A stretch of 64,000 bases of DNA from Vibrio sagamiensis NBRC 104589 (GTDB taxonomy: Bacteria > Pseudomonadota > Gammaproteobacteria > Enterobacterales > Vibrionaceae). Of the stretch, positions 42,778 through 56,310 are shown one piece after another (positions within the stretch are counted from its first letter, which is position 1; the number at the start of each line of letters is the position of its first letter). Both the position numbers and the translations under genes were made by a program. A model generated the notes under the pieces. That model had not been told where the DNA came from, made no database searches, and saw only the letters and a program-made list of their open reading frames with translations. Location of the stretch: NCBI RefSeq assembly GCF_007990935.1, contig NZ_BJXJ01000003.1, positions 99,356 to 163,355 on the forward strand, in the 5' to 3' direction.

Positions 42778-44628
42778 CTATTGAACTTGGCAGTTCAAAC
42801 AAAATGCATAGATTCCCTTTGGATCATTGAAGCTCTGAAGCAAACTTGCATCTTGGTTCAACTGTTTAGCAATCGGTTGAAGGCTCTTAGGCACCAAGCT
42901 CATCGCGTCGACACCATAAGAGACTTTCACTTGCTGCATGAACTGCTGTAGGAAGAGTTCAGCAGGAGACAGTGGCTCTTCAATCCAGTTGAGGTCGTAT
43001 GATTCAAGGTTAGCTAATTGTGCTGCTGCATCAATGGCATCATCAAAATCACCCATTTGATCGACCAGATTAAACGACAATGCATCTTGACCTGTCCAAA
43101 CGTGACCTTGTGCGACGTGATCGACTTCAGTTAACGGAATGTCTCGGCTAGAGCTGACTAGGGTCGTAAAGCGTTTGTAGCCGTGATTAATGCCAAGTTG
43201 GAAAGCTTGTGCTGCACCTGCCGAGAGGCCTGTTGTGATACCGTCACCAGAAAACGGCGAAGTGCCAATACCATCAGTATTGATGCCTAATTTGTGTAAG
43301 CTCTTTTCAAAGGTAGTAATCACACTGAAAATGCCAATCGATCCTGTCAGGGTCGTCGGTTGAGCGATGATTTTATCTGCGCTCATTGAAATCCAATAAC
43401 CACCTGAAGCCGCTAGGCTCGACATGGATACGACAACCGGTTTACCAGATTCTTTGAGGGCTAATACTTCATTTCTGATCACTTCAGAAGCAAAGGCGCT
43501 ACCGCCAGGGCTATCGACGCGGAGTACAACTGCCTTCACTTTATCATCATTACGAGCTTGACGAAGTTTGTTTGCAATTGTGTCACCACCGATGGTCCCT
43601 CTTGGTTGCTCACCATCTAAGATGGTACCGCTGGCAACAACCACTGCGATTTCATTGTCTGAGTTCGCTGGGTTAGAAAGTACTGTGGTGCGGTATTCAT
43701 GGTAATCAATGGCATTAAAACTGTGTTTATCGTCCTGGCCAAAGACATCTATCAGCTGTTTGCGCACTTGTTCACGAGTTGCAAGCTCATCGACTAAGCC
43801 TTTGTTGAGTGCGAGTTGAGCAATATCCCCTTCAACAGCTTCTAGATCAGCGAGCAGCTCTTCCATGGTTGGATTAAGCGTGCTGTTAGCAAACTTGCGG
43901 TTAGAAGCAACATCATCGACGTAAGCACTCCAAAGTTGAGTGATCCAACGGGTGGTCGATTCTTTTGCAGCCTCAGACATATCGTCGCGAATAAAAGGCT
44001 CTATGGCCGATTTATAAGTACCAACACGGAAGACGTGCGTTGAGACATCGAGCTTTTCAAGTAGAGATTTATAGTACATTGAGTATGCACTGTAGCCTTT
44101 AATCATCACTCCGCCATCTGGCGCAAGGAAAATTTTATCGGCATAGCTTGCCAAGTAGTACTGACTTTGGTTGTAGAAGCTTCCAGTCGCATAGATAGGC
44201 TTTTCAGACGTTTTAAACTCATTGAGTGCTTTTGCAATGTAGCGCAGTTTGGTTAAATTGGTTTCTGCCATGTTGCCAAGAGCCAGAACCAAGCCTGATA
44301 TTTTTGGATCGTCTTTAGCACGACGAATGGTGTCGACGATATCGAATAAAACGTTTTCTTCAGGGATATCACCACCAAAAGCAGACCCTGTAAAAGAATC
44401 CATCGCACTGATGTAGTGACTTTGCTCGACAATTGAGCCAGATAGATTCAAAACCAGCGCCGATTCTTTCTCGAGCACAGGTTGTTCGGGCGCACTGTAG
44501 GTCAATGCGAAGTAAAGAGCGGCAATGAATACCAAGAAAAGTACGTTTGCCAAGGCCAGTCTGATAAAGGTAATAACTTTCCATATTCCCTTAAAAATCA
44601 GACCAATAGGTTTGAAGATGTTTTTCAT
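42778..44628 (-). CDS. sppA: Signal peptide peptidase SppA, 67 kDa type
   Basis: 616 residues, the length of E. coli SppA (618). An N-terminal membrane anchor (about residues 20-45) is followed by two tandem crotonase-like domains. The catalytic serine lies in SMSSLAASGGYWISM (about residue 400), and the N-terminal domain segment containing KPIYATGSFYNQSQYYLASY supplies the lysine region. It degrades cleaved signal peptides in the membrane. GGGG sits 5-6 bases before the ATG, and an unusual 20-base tandem repeat lies just upstream. Confidence 0.95.
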   Translation of the reverse strand: MKNIFKPIGLIFKGIWKVITFIRLALANVLFLVFIAALYFALTYSAPEQPVLEKESALVLNLSGSIVEQSHYISAMDSFTGSAFGGDIPEENVLFDIVDTIRRAKDDPKISGLVLALGNMAETNLTKLRYIAKALNEFKTSEKPIYATGSFYNQSQYYLASYADKIFLAPDGGVMIKGYSAYSMYYKSLLEKLDVSTHVFRVGTYKSAIEPFIRDDMSEAAKESTTRWITQLWSAYVDDVASNRKFANSTLNPTMEELLADLEAVEGDIAQLALNKGLVDELATREQVRKQLIDVFGQDDKHSFNAIDYHEYRTTVLSNPANSDNEIAVVVASGTILDGEQPRGTIGGDTIANKLRQARNDDKVKAVVLRVDSPGGSAFASEVIRNEVLALKESGKPVVVSMSSLAASGGYWISMSADKIIAQPTTLTGSIGIFSVITTFEKSLHKLGINTDGIGTSPFSGDGITTGLSAGAAQAFQLGINHGYKRFTTLVSSSRDIPLTEVDHVAQGHVWTGQDALSFNLVDQMGDFDDAIDAAAQLANLESYDLNWIEEPLSPAELFLQQFMQQVKVSYGVDAMSLVPKSLQPIAKQLNQDASLLQSFNDPKGIYAFCLNCQVQ

Positions 44629-44640
44629 TTTTTCCCCATA

Positions 44641-44680
44641 ACGAAATAGTGAGCCTTGTCACGAAATAATGAACCTTGCC
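44641..44680. repeat. Tandem 20-base direct repeat immediately before sppA
   Basis: Two adjacent copies, 44641-44660 and 44661-44680, agree at 17 of 20 positions (ACGAAATARTGARCCTTGYC). They start 12 bases from the sppA start codon, within the leader or promoter. The role is unknown; a duplicated operator or a simple slippage duplication would both fit. Confidence 0.65.
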
Positions 44681-44824
44681 ACAATGGCGCAGTATTTAAT
44701 CTTCTGAAAGGTAATAACGTCTCAGCATATCATGAGCGCAGGATAATTGGCATATTTTGTAACGAGATTGACTTGTGTTGCAAAAATGTAAACGATTGTT
44801 TGATTTTTATGTTTGTGATGATTA

Positions 44825-44841
44825 AAGTGGTCTGACCATAA
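44825..44841. promoter_or_regulatory. FadR-type operator before fadH
   Basis: AAGTGGTCTGACCATAA contains the perfect core TGGTCTGACCA of the FadR consensus (AACTGGTCNGACCAGTT). It ends 19 bases before the fadH start, well placed for repression that is relieved by long-chain acyl-CoA. Confidence 0.8.
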
Positions 44842-44856
44842 TAAAATGGATGCTGA

Positions 44857-46872
<2,016 letters not shown>

Positions 46873-46906
46873 AGTTTTAGATCTGGCTAAGAGAATAACC
46901 TGCCAT

Positions 46907-46938
46907 AAAAGCGCGCTATAGGCATAGCGCGCTTTTTT
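46907..46938 (+). terminator. Terminator after fadH
   Basis: AAAAGCGCGCTAT pairs with ATAGCGCGCTTTT across a 4-base loop and is followed by TT. It starts 35 bases after the stop codon. Confidence 0.93.
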
Positions 46939-46952
46939 AGTTTATCTGTATT

Positions 46953-46984
46953 TATACCAAGTATCTTAAGGTCACTCGGGTATA
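46953..46984. repeat. Dispersed palindromic element, degenerate copy
   Basis: TATACCAAGTATCTTAAGGT followed by CACTCGGGTATA keeps the arms of the TATACCCAAG family with mismatches. It sits between fadH and ydjA. Confidence 0.6.
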
Positions 46985-47075
46985 TATCCTTACAAAACCA
47001 ACCGTTAATCGCAGGGTTCGATTATGCTAGAGTTAAAAAGTACGATTTTATATAGAATTCATAAAGGATATGCTC

Positions 47076-47624
47076 ATGGAAGCTCTTGATCTTTTGCTTA
47101 ATCGCCGCTCAATCGCCAAATTGTCTGAACCAGCACCAGAGGGTAAAGCATTAGAGAATATTATTCGTGCAGGCCTAAGAGCGCCTGATCATGCAGGTCT
47201 TACTCCTTGGCGTTTTGTGATTGCTCAAGGTGATGGCCTTAAAAAACTGTCTGATATTTTCGTGAAAGCAGCACAGGCAGAAAATAGTGATGATGCGATC
47301 ATAGAAAAAGTAAAAAATGCACCTTTTCGCGCACCTATGGTGATCACTGTGATTGCCAAAGTGACCCCTCATGACAAAGTGCCAGCGTTGGAGCAGCACC
47401 TATCGGCTGGTTGTGCTGTTCAAGCGATGCAAATGGCAGCGGTTGCGCAAGGCTTTCAAGGCTTTTGGCGCTCGGGTAAATGGATGTTCCATCCCGAGGT
47501 ACATCAGGCTTTTGGCTTGGAAGGGGAAGATGAGATTGTCGGTTTTCTTTATCTTGGTACGCCAGGGTGTACTCCATTAAAAGTGCCAGAACGAGAGCTC
47601 ACTCAGTTTGTTGAGTTTATCTGA
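47076..47624 (+). CDS. ydjA: Nitroreductase-family protein YdjA
   Basis: 182 residues from ATG 47076, with AAGGAT upstream. LLLNRRSIAKLSEPAPEG, LRAPDHAGLTPWRFVIAQGD and QMAAVAQGFQGFWRSGKW match the small FMN-dependent nitroreductase YdjA. The physiological substrate is unknown. In E. coli ydjA lies near sppA, ansA and topB, as here; selD, which lies between ydjA and topB in E. coli, is absent from this spot. Confidence 0.94.
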   Translation: MEALDLLLNRRSIAKLSEPAPEGKALENIIRAGLRAPDHAGLTPWRFVIAQGDGLKKLSDIFVKAAQAENSDDAIIEKVKNAPFRAPMVITVIAKVTPHDKVPALEQHLSAGCAVQAMQMAAVAQGFQGFWRSGKWMFHPEVHQAFGLEGEDEIVGFLYLGTPGCTPLKVPERELTQFVEFI

Positions 47625-47712
47625 CCAGTTGTAGAGCAGAAGCTGTAAAGCAGAGTATCTTGCGGTCAATGATGAATGTATCTGTTTATTTATACAGTTT
47701 TTCTTGATTTAC

Positions 47713-47750
47713 TAGGGTGACATTAGATAATGTCACCCTAATTATTTTTA
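47713..47750 (+). terminator. Terminator between ydjA and topB
   Basis: TAGGGTGACATTA and TAATGTCACCCTA form a 13-base perfect stem with a 2-base apparent loop, followed by ATTATTTTT. It ends 14 bases before the topB start, so a separate topB promoter would have to overlap or precede it. Confidence 0.85.
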
Positions 47751-47763
47751 CGATTTGATCATT

Positions 47764-49728
47764 ATGACTCGTCTGTTTATTGCCGAAAAACCCAGCTTAG
47801 GCCGCGCGATTGCGTCGGCATTGCCTAATCCTCAGAAGAAAGAACAAGGATTTATTCGTTGTGGCAATGGCGATATCGTCACTTGGTGTATTGGACATTT
47901 GCTGGAGCAGGTGGAGCCAGATGCTTATGACGAGCGTTATAAGAAATGGAACCTCGCCGATCTCCCTATCGTCCCAGAGCAATGGCAATTGAGACCGAGG
48001 TCAAGTGCCAGTAAGCAGTTGACGGTTATTCGTAAGCTTCTCAAAGAAGCCTCTCAAGTGATCCATGCAGGTGACCCAGACAGGGAAGGGCAACTCCTGG
48101 TTGATGAAGTGTTAGATTACTGTAAGTTGTCTAAAACTAAAAAAGAAGCCACCCAGCGTTTATTGATTTCAGACCTAAACCTGCCAGCGGTAAAGCGAGC
48201 CATCAATACTATGCGTAGCAACCGCGACTTCATCCCTCTGTCCGTTTCTGCGCTAGCCCGTTCGCGAGCGGATTGGTTATATGGGATGAACATGTCTAGA
48301 GCTTACACGCTGCTGGGACAGCAAGCGGGCTATGAAGGAGTATTGTCAGTAGGACGTGTACAAACACCAGTTTTGGGCTTAGTGGTGCGGCGGGATGAAG
48401 AGATTGAACACTTTGTTCCGAAGGACTATTTTACCTTGCACGCACTGATCCCATATCAAGATCACAATGGTACATTCGACATTCGAGCTCGTTGGAAACC
48501 GAGTGAAGCGTGTAAACCTTGGCAAGATGAAGATGGCCGAGTCTTGAGCCGAAAACTGGTTGAGAACGTCGCGCAACGAATTGCTAATCAGCCCGCTACA
48601 GTAGTCGAATCTGAACAAAAGCAAACCAAGCAATCGGCCCCATTGCCTTACTCTCTGTCTTCATTACAAATTGATGCCGCAAAACGTTACGGCATGAGTG
48701 CTCAGCAAGTTTTAGATACTTGTCAGGCTTTATATGAAAGACATAAGCTGATCACCTATCCACGTTCCGACTGTCGCTATCTTCCTCAAGAGCATTTTGC
48801 TCAAGCCGCTGCTGTGACTGCCGCGATCAGCCATAATGACGCAGCGTTACAAACTGCTGTTTTTGGTGCAAACCTGAGTCTGAAATCTAAAGCTTGGAAT
48901 GATAAAAAAGTCGATGCTCACCATGCAATTATTCCTACTCCTAAGCAAGTTAACCCCGCTGCGTTATCAGCTGATCAAAGCAAAGTTTACCAGTTGATTG
49001 CTCGTCAATACTTAATGCAATTTTATCCATCGGCTGTGTATGCTGAGGCGAAGTTAGTCTTTGATATTGCAGGAGGTACCTTTATTGCTAAAGGTCGACA
49101 GCTGGTTGAGCCCGGTTGGAAAACCTTAATGGGTAAAACCGATAAGGAAGAAGAAGGGATCGATACGGTTCCTCCGTTAACGAAAGGGACAGTCCTTACC
49201 TGCCGTGAAGGAGAAATTAAGGATCGCAAAACTGAGCCTCCGAAGCACTTTACAGAAGCGACTTTGCTCCAAGCGATGACGGGTATCGCCAGATATGTGG
49301 CAAACAAAGATCTGAAAAAAATACTACGAGAAACAGATGGTCTTGGTACTGAAGCGACCCGCGCAGGGATTTTGGATACTTTGTTTAAGCGTCAACTACT
49401 GACTCGGCAAGGAAAATCCATTCTCAGTTCACCAGCAGGGAGAGGCTTAATTCATGCTTTGCCAGAAGAGTCTACGTTTCCAGATATGACGGCACATTGG
49501 GAGCATCAACTGCAAGGTATGGCAGAGCGTAACCAAGCTTATTTACCATTCATGCAAGCGTTGAAGCAGCGTATTGATGGGTTAATGCAGCAAGTTAAAC
49601 AGGGCGGTGTCCCAGATTCATTACGATCCTTACCTAAAGTAGAACGGCCAGCATTTAAACGTAAAAAACGCAGCTATAAGAAAAGTAAAACAGCAACGGC
49701 GTCGGGAAGGCGTAAATCAACCCAGTAA
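47764..49728 (+). CDS. topB: DNA topoisomerase III
   Basis: 654 residues, type IA topoisomerase. The toprim start [19 protein letters not shown], the acidic [17 protein letters not shown] motif, [13 protein letters not shown] and the active-site tyrosine in [17 protein letters not shown] are clear. The C-terminus is basic ([20 protein letters not shown]). It decatenates replication and recombination intermediates. A TTG in frame at 47755 is possible, but the ATG at 47764 puts the conserved toprim segment at the N-terminus as in E. coli. No good ribosome-binding site is seen for either. Confidence 0.96.
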   Translation: MTRLFIAEKPSLGRAIASALPNPQKKEQGFIRCGNGDIVTWCIGHLLEQVEPDAYDERYKKWNLADLPIVPEQWQLRPRSSASKQLTVIRKLLKEASQVIHAGDPDREGQLLVDEVLDYCKLSKTKKEATQRLLISDLNLPAVKRAINTMRSNRDFIPLSVSALARSRADWLYGMNMSRAYTLLGQQAGYEGVLSVGRVQTPVLGLVVRRDEEIEHFVPKDYFTLHALIPYQDHNGTFDIRARWKPSEACKPWQDEDGRVLSRKLVENVAQRIANQPATVVESEQKQTKQSAPLPYSLSSLQIDAAKRYGMSAQQVLDTCQALYERHKLITYPRSDCRYLPQEHFAQAAAVTAAISHNDAALQTAVFGANLSLKSKAWNDKKVDAHHAIIPTPKQVNPAALSADQSKVYQLIARQYLMQFYPSAVYAEAKLVFDIAGGTFIAKGRQLVEPGWKTLMGKTDKEEEGIDTVPPLTKGTVLTCREGEIKDRKTEPPKHFTEATLLQAMTGIARYVANKDLKKILRETDGLGTEATRAGILDTLFKRQLLTRQGKSILSSPAGRGLIHALPEESTFPDMTAHWEHQLQGMAERNQAYLPFMQALKQRIDGLMQQVKQGGVPDSLRSLPKVERPAFKRKKRSYKKSKTATASGRRKSTQ

Positions 49729-49732
49729 GTGT

Positions 49733-49773
49733 TATACCTATAACTAAATCACTTCAAGATGCAGTGTTCAGCT
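49733..49773. repeat. Dispersed palindromic element, single degenerate arm
   Basis: TTATACCTATAAC followed by CACTTCAAGATGCAGTGTTC resembles the left half of the TATACCCAAG palindrome family. A short hairpin (ACGCCT at 49776-49781 with AGGCGT at 49790-49795) adjoins it. Confidence 0.45.
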
Positions 49774-49850
49774 AGACGCCTTAGATTTCAGGCGTGGCAC
49801 GATGCTTAGATATTACATTAAGGACCGTTAACAGCACATGAATAAAAAAC

Positions 49851-49876
49851 AAAGCGGCATTGAGTGGTGCCGCTTT
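49851..49876. terminator. Terminator serving the 68-aa gene and topB
   Basis: AAAGCGGCA pairs with TGCCGCTTT across an 8-base loop. On the minus strand GTTTTTTATTC follows, closing the small gene at 49905; on the plus strand TGTGC follows, so it is weaker for topB. Confidence 0.85.
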
Positions 49877-49904
49877 TGTGCTTGTAATGTATAAAACGCG
49901 TTCG

Positions 49905-50111
49905 TTATTCAAACATATCATCATGACTGTGAATGGCGCCTCGAACGTCATCCTGAGTCAGGACACGTTTGCCTAAATCTTGCTTGACCTGTTTGCCAAG
50001 ATCAATCAGAGCATCACGATTTGCTTGGGTTTGACGTTTACCAGCACTTCTTAAGCAGTAATTGAGTTCGTGCTCTTCACTGAAGTTCACCAGATCTCTA
50101 TCAGCAGCCAT
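49905..50111 (-). CDS. Small hypothetical protein
   Basis: 68 residues, charged and mostly helical (ANRDALIDLGKQVKQDLGKR), without signal or membrane segment. AAGGAG 5-6 bases before the ATG and a dedicated terminator after the stop support a real gene. I do not recognise the family with certainty. It stands alone between topB and the deacetylase-like gene. Confidence 0.72.
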   Translation of the reverse strand: MAADRDLVNFSEEHELNYCLRSAGKRQTQANRDALIDLGKQVKQDLGKRVLTQDDVRGAIHSHDDMFE

Positions 50112-50327
50112 AACTTTCTCCTTAGTGAGTTTATTCTCAACAATAAGTCTGGTTTGAAATTGTATAAATTCAAGTAGTAACTTAGAGAAAGCGCGCTGGG
50201 AAGAAGGTATTTATAAGAGCAGGGGTGCTCTTTACTATTTAACTGATTGAAATAAAGGGTTTACCAAGACCGCTCAGCTTCAGTAAAATTGAGGCCAGAT
50301 TTTATCTCGCAACGAAGAAGAATCCTT

Positions 50328-51254
50328 ATGCTTCCTCTGATCTACCATCCGATTTACTCACAACTCGATTTACCTGTGGGCCATCGTTACCCAATCATGA
50401 AATATGCCTATCTATACCAAGCTGTACTCGCAGATCGAGAAAAAGGCCATTGGACGATCCCTGCTGTCTTTTTCCAACCAAAGCCACTTGGTATCGAAAC
50501 CATAAAACAAGTACACAGTGAAGAGTACGTCGATCTTTTGGTCAGTGGCCAGTTGCCTGCCGCGAAGATGCGTCGGATAGGCTTTCCTTGGAGTGATGCA
50601 CTCATTAAGCGTACGTTGACTTCTGCTGGTGGGACGGTAATGACTGCCGAAAAAGCATATGAACACGGAGTGGCCATTCATTTAAGTGGTGGCTACCATC
50701 ATGCCCATCGTGATTTCGGCAGTGGTTTTTGCTTGTTTAATGATCTAGTGCTTGCTGCTAAGCAGATGTTAACCAAGGAAGCCATTGATAAAGTGTTGAT
50801 CATTGACAGTGATGTTCATCATGGCGATGGCACCGCAACGTTATGCGCAGATGAATCGGATATCATTACCTTGTCTTTTCACTGCGATAAGAACTTCCCA
50901 GCCAGAAAGCCGGATTCCGATTTAGATGTCCCGTTGGCAAGAGGGACAGACGACGTTGCCTTTTTATCGACCTTTAAAAGTGTGGTTGAAATGGCGATCA
51001 ATCTGCATCGACCTGATTTAATTATTTATGATGCGGGAGTCGATATTCATACTGACGATGAGCTTGGCTTTTTAAATGTTTCAACTCAAGCTATCTATGA
51101 GAGGGATACCTTCTTGATGACATGTGCGAAACAAAACCAGATTCCCGTTGCGGCTGTTGTTGGAGGAGGTTACCGCAGTGAGCACGCTGACCTAGTTCCT
51201 ATTCATATGCAGTTGATTCGTGCTGTACAAAGTGTATTTTCAGACTCCCAATAA
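50328..51254 (+). CDS. Histone-deacetylase-superfamily hydrolase
   Basis: 308 residues from ATG 50328. LSGGYHHAHRDFGSGFCLFN holds the paired catalytic histidines, LIIDSDVHHGDGTATLCADE the zinc aspartate and histidine, and YDAGVDIHTDDELG a second zinc-binding segment; VVGGGYRSEHADL ends the fold. Bacterial members deacetylate acetylpolyamines, acetoin-related proteins or other small amides; the substrate here is not known. An in-frame TTG at 50289 gives a 13-residue extension without homology. Confidence 0.9.
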   Translation: MLPLIYHPIYSQLDLPVGHRYPIMKYAYLYQAVLADREKGHWTIPAVFFQPKPLGIETIKQVHSEEYVDLLVSGQLPAAKMRRIGFPWSDALIKRTLTSAGGTVMTAEKAYEHGVAIHLSGGYHHAHRDFGSGFCLFNDLVLAAKQMLTKEAIDKVLIIDSDVHHGDGTATLCADESDIITLSFHCDKNFPARKPDSDLDVPLARGTDDVAFLSTFKSVVEMAINLHRPDLIIYDAGVDIHTDDELGFLNVSTQAIYERDTFLMTCAKQNQIPVAAVVGGGYRSEHADLVPIHMQLIRAVQSVFSDSQ

Positions 51255-51334
51255 AAATAATGTCGCCTATTGAGCGTGAAAAACCCGAGCCCATAAATAA
51301 TGAGCTCGGTATGACTTCTGTGAGGGTTTTGCTT

Positions 51335-51754
51335 CTAATCGGAAGAGTTACGTAGTTTTGGATCGTCGCTGAGGTATTCGACGAATTCTATTTCAAAGCC
51401 AGCCGGATCAATAAAGTAGACATTTTTCCGATATAGATTTTCTGTCCCGGGATTATGAATCGGGTAGCCTGCAGAAGTTAAGCGTTTTATGACGCCATCA
51501 ATATTGTTTGTCACATAGGCAAAATGCGCGAGCCCAACTTGATGTCCGGACAGATTTCGATTGACGTCTTCACCATGATCACTAAAAGCGAGATATTGAT
51601 AATCATCGCCAAAATGCAGCCAGTTTCTTGGTTTACCATGCCATTCGCCTGTCCCCTCTGCTCTTACTTTCCAATGTGGGAAGGCAGCAAGATAGAATTT
51701 TAGTACTGCAGGAATGTCTTTTACGACTAAGTTTACATGCTCAAGTTGGATCAT
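51335..51754 (-). CDS. VOC-superfamily (glyoxalase/dioxygenase fold) protein
   Basis: 139 residues. LEHVNLVVKDIPAVLKFYLA and LAHFAYVTNNIDGVIKRL give paired beta-alpha-beta modules; metal ligands are probably H6, the histidine of LAHFAYV and the glutamate in GFEIEFVEYLSDD. Such proteins include glyoxalase I, fosfomycin-type thioltransferases and ring-cleaving enzymes; no specific activity can be assigned. Its start has AAGGAG upstream. Confidence 0.86.
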   Translation of the reverse strand: MIQLEHVNLVVKDIPAVLKFYLAAFPHWKVRAEGTGEWHGKPRNWLHFGDDYQYLAFSDHGEDVNRNLSGHQVGLAHFAYVTNNIDGVIKRLTSAGYPIHNPGTENLYRKNVYFIDPAGFEIEFVEYLSDDPKLRNSSD

Positions 51755-51848
51755 AAGTTCTCCTTGTTTCTACTCTAAAACCAACAAGCGCAAGAATAAA
51801 ACCTCAGGTTAAGTTGAGGTAAAGGATAATTTTTATTTTTTATTGAGA

Positions 51849-51982
51849 GGTATATTGAGGTTACTTGTGTACACGAATCAGCTCATCAGAGAACCAGCAA
51901 TAGCCGTTGCTATGACTGGTTCTCTTCTTTAATTTATCGTTCGCCTCACTGCACTGAGCATTTTTAAGTTACTTGGGTATAT
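51849..51982. repeat. Two fragments of the dispersed palindrome around a hairpin
   Basis: TATATTGAGGTTACTTGTGT (from 51850) and TTAAGTTACTTGGGTATAT (up to about 51982) are right-arm-like fragments of the TATACCCAAG family. Between them lies a strong hairpin, AGAGAACCAG (51888-51897) with CTGGTTCTCT (51916-51925), with an inner ATAGC/GCTAT pair. The hairpin follows the minus-strand GH63 gene but has a T-rich tail only on the plus strand. Confidence 0.6.
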
Positions 51983-51987
51983 CGTGT

Positions 51988-54669
<2,682 letters not shown>

Positions 54670-55093
54670 TCAAACTTTAATTTTTACACCCTGACTAAGC
54701 AGTGGTGGGTCAACGACTGCGAGAATGTAATACGCAATGACAAATGATAATGTTGCCGTTATCACACGGAAATAAGTGGTTACAATAATAACCATGTAAA
54801 AAGTGAGCCTTTGTCTTAAATAGAAATAGTCTATTTGATGGTTTTTATTTTTCTGGGCAATGTTTTAGCATTCATTACAAGGGCAGGGGCATGATGACAA
54901 ATGAAGGTGGTGCAACTAAAGCCGCAATAAGGAAAGGGCATAATAGCAAGATTTGGCTTTTTACTTCCTTTTCTATTCATTACCTCAATTATACTAAGCA
55001 AGCCACTTCATTTACATTTGTTCGTGATTCTTATAGCAAATAAACAAGAGTTTTTATAAGTCGAATCTGAGCGCGCTATCATTGAGTTGATTC
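54670..55093. promoter_or_regulatory. Divergent control region between ygjK and proXWV
   Basis: These 424 bases separate the divergent ygjK and proXWV units and must hold their promoters. The stretch is AT-rich, with no recognisable operator, riboswitch or strong -10/-35 pair that I can place with confidence. Confidence 0.4.
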
Positions 55094-55231
55094 ATGACCG
55101 TTTGCTGTATCGCTGTTTCTGTCTCTCTTGCCTCCGTCTTTATTTACGGTTTGTGGTGCGGTATAGTTTGCAGTGTCCTCTTTATCCTTGCTGTTACACG
55201 GCAAATAAAAGACGTTCAAAAAGGAAGCTAA
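55094..55231 (+). CDS. Possible 45-residue membrane protein upstream of proX
   Basis: An open frame from ATG 55094 to TAA 55229-55231 encodes 45 residues: a hydrophobic stretch from about residue 3 to 35 with four cysteines (MTVCCIAVSVSLASVFIYGL is its first part), then a charged tail (TRQIKDVQKGS). It ends one base before the proX start, and its last codons contain the AAGGAAG ribosome-binding site of proX, an arrangement typical of translational coupling. A stop codon two codons upstream fixes the N-terminus. Its own ribosome-binding site is weak (GAG). It may be a small regulatory or accessory subunit like those known for other transporters, or a chance frame. Confidence 0.45.
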   Translation: MTVCCIAVSVSLASVFIYGLWCGIVCSVLFILAVTRQIKDVQKGS

Positions 55232-55232
55232 T

Positions 55233-56222
55233 ATGAAATACCAAGGACTTTTACTACTGGCTACTGGTGCGCTAGCAGCCAATGTTAATGCTAATGAGTG
55301 TGGTACCGTTACCATTGCAGACATGAACTGGAACTCCGCCACGCTGATCGCCAATGTTGACCGTTTTATTCTTGAACATGGTTATGGGTGTGAGGCTGAG
55401 TTGATACCTGGTGATACCATGCCTACGGGCACTTCAATGATTGAAAAAGGTCAACCGGACGTTGCCCCAGAACTTTGGAGTAACAGTCTTAAAGATGCGC
55501 TAGATAAAGGGGTAGCTGAGAAGAGACTTCGCTATGCAGGCAAAGCCTTAGTTGATGGTGGCGAAGAAGGCTTCTGGGTTCCAGCCTATCTTGTTAAGCA
55601 ATATCCAGACATCAAAACCATTGAAGGGATCAAGAAGCACGCTAAACTCTTTGTTCATCCAGAAGATAAAACAAAATCGGCTTTCTATAGCTGCCCAGCG
55701 GGTTGGAACTGCCAAATCAGTGCGGGTAACTTGTTTAAATCAATGGATCTCGCGAGCGCTGGCTTTGAGATCGTCGATCCTGGTTCAAGTGCTGGCCTAT
55801 CCGGCTCTATTGCCAAAGCCTACGAACGCCAGCAGCCATGGTTTGGATACTACTGGGCTCCAACAGCAGTATTGGGTAAATACGACATGGTTAAAGTGGA
55901 TTTTGGTAGCGGCGTAAATGAAAAAGAGTTTGTAAGTTGTATCACACAGGCAGACTGTGAAGATCCTAAAGTGACAATGTACCCGCCTTCTCCTGTCCAT
56001 ACTGTTACCACTGAAGAATTTGCTTCACGTTCTCCACAAGCATACGAGTACTTCACTAAGCGTGGCTTTACTAATGCTGACATGAACCAAATTTTGGCTT
56101 GGATGGAGGACAACCAAGCTGATGGTGAAGAGACCATGTACCACTTCCTAGAAAAATATCCGCAAATCTGGACGGCCTGGGTACCTCAAGACGTCGCGAA
56201 AAAAGTACAAAGTGCCCTGTAA
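55233..56222 (+). CDS. proX: Glycine betaine/proline betaine ABC transporter, substrate-binding protein
   Basis: 329 residues with a signal peptide (KYQGLLLLATGALAANVNA). The OpuAC-type domain contains IADMNWNSATLIANVDRFIL, PDVAPELWSNSLKDAL, EEGFWVPAYLVKQYPDIKTI and PWFGYYWAPTAVLGKYDM; conserved tryptophans (W50-type and others) form the quaternary-ammonium cage. A cysteine pair (SCPAGWNC) may form a disulfide. It captures betaine or choline in the periplasm for ProW and ProV. Order X-W-V is common in Vibrio and differs from E. coli V-W-X. Confidence 0.93.
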   Translation: MKYQGLLLLATGALAANVNANECGTVTIADMNWNSATLIANVDRFILEHGYGCEAELIPGDTMPTGTSMIEKGQPDVAPELWSNSLKDALDKGVAEKRLRYAGKALVDGGEEGFWVPAYLVKQYPDIKTIEGIKKHAKLFVHPEDKTKSAFYSCPAGWNCQISAGNLFKSMDLASAGFEIVDPGSSAGLSGSIAKAYERQQPWFGYYWAPTAVLGKYDMVKVDFGSGVNEKEFVSCITQADCEDPKVTMYPPSPVHTVTTEEFASRSPQAYEYFTKRGFTNADMNQILAWMEDNQADGEETMYHFLEKYPQIWTAWVPQDVAKKVQSAL

Positions 56223-56268
56223 AACAGAGGCGTTTCGTAAACGATACAGGAATATCGAACTTGTTGTA

Positions 56269-56294
56269 TACCGAGGCTGACTTCAGCCTCGGTA
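56269..56294 (+). terminator. Stem-loop between proX and proW
   Basis: TACCGAGGCTGA and TCAGCCTCGGTA form a 12-base stem, with no T tract after it. Placed after a binding-protein gene, it could protect proX mRNA or attenuate proWV so that ProX is made in excess, as described for other ABC operons. It ends 16 bases before the proW start. Confidence 0.6.
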
Positions 56295-56310
56295 AGAAAA
56301 GGAATTATAT

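Noticed and set aside
55079..55354. Minus-strand open frame across the proX start
   Set aside because: It overlaps the proX signal peptide coding region and would place a gene over the proX ribosome-binding site; the plus-strand 45-codon frame fits the context better.
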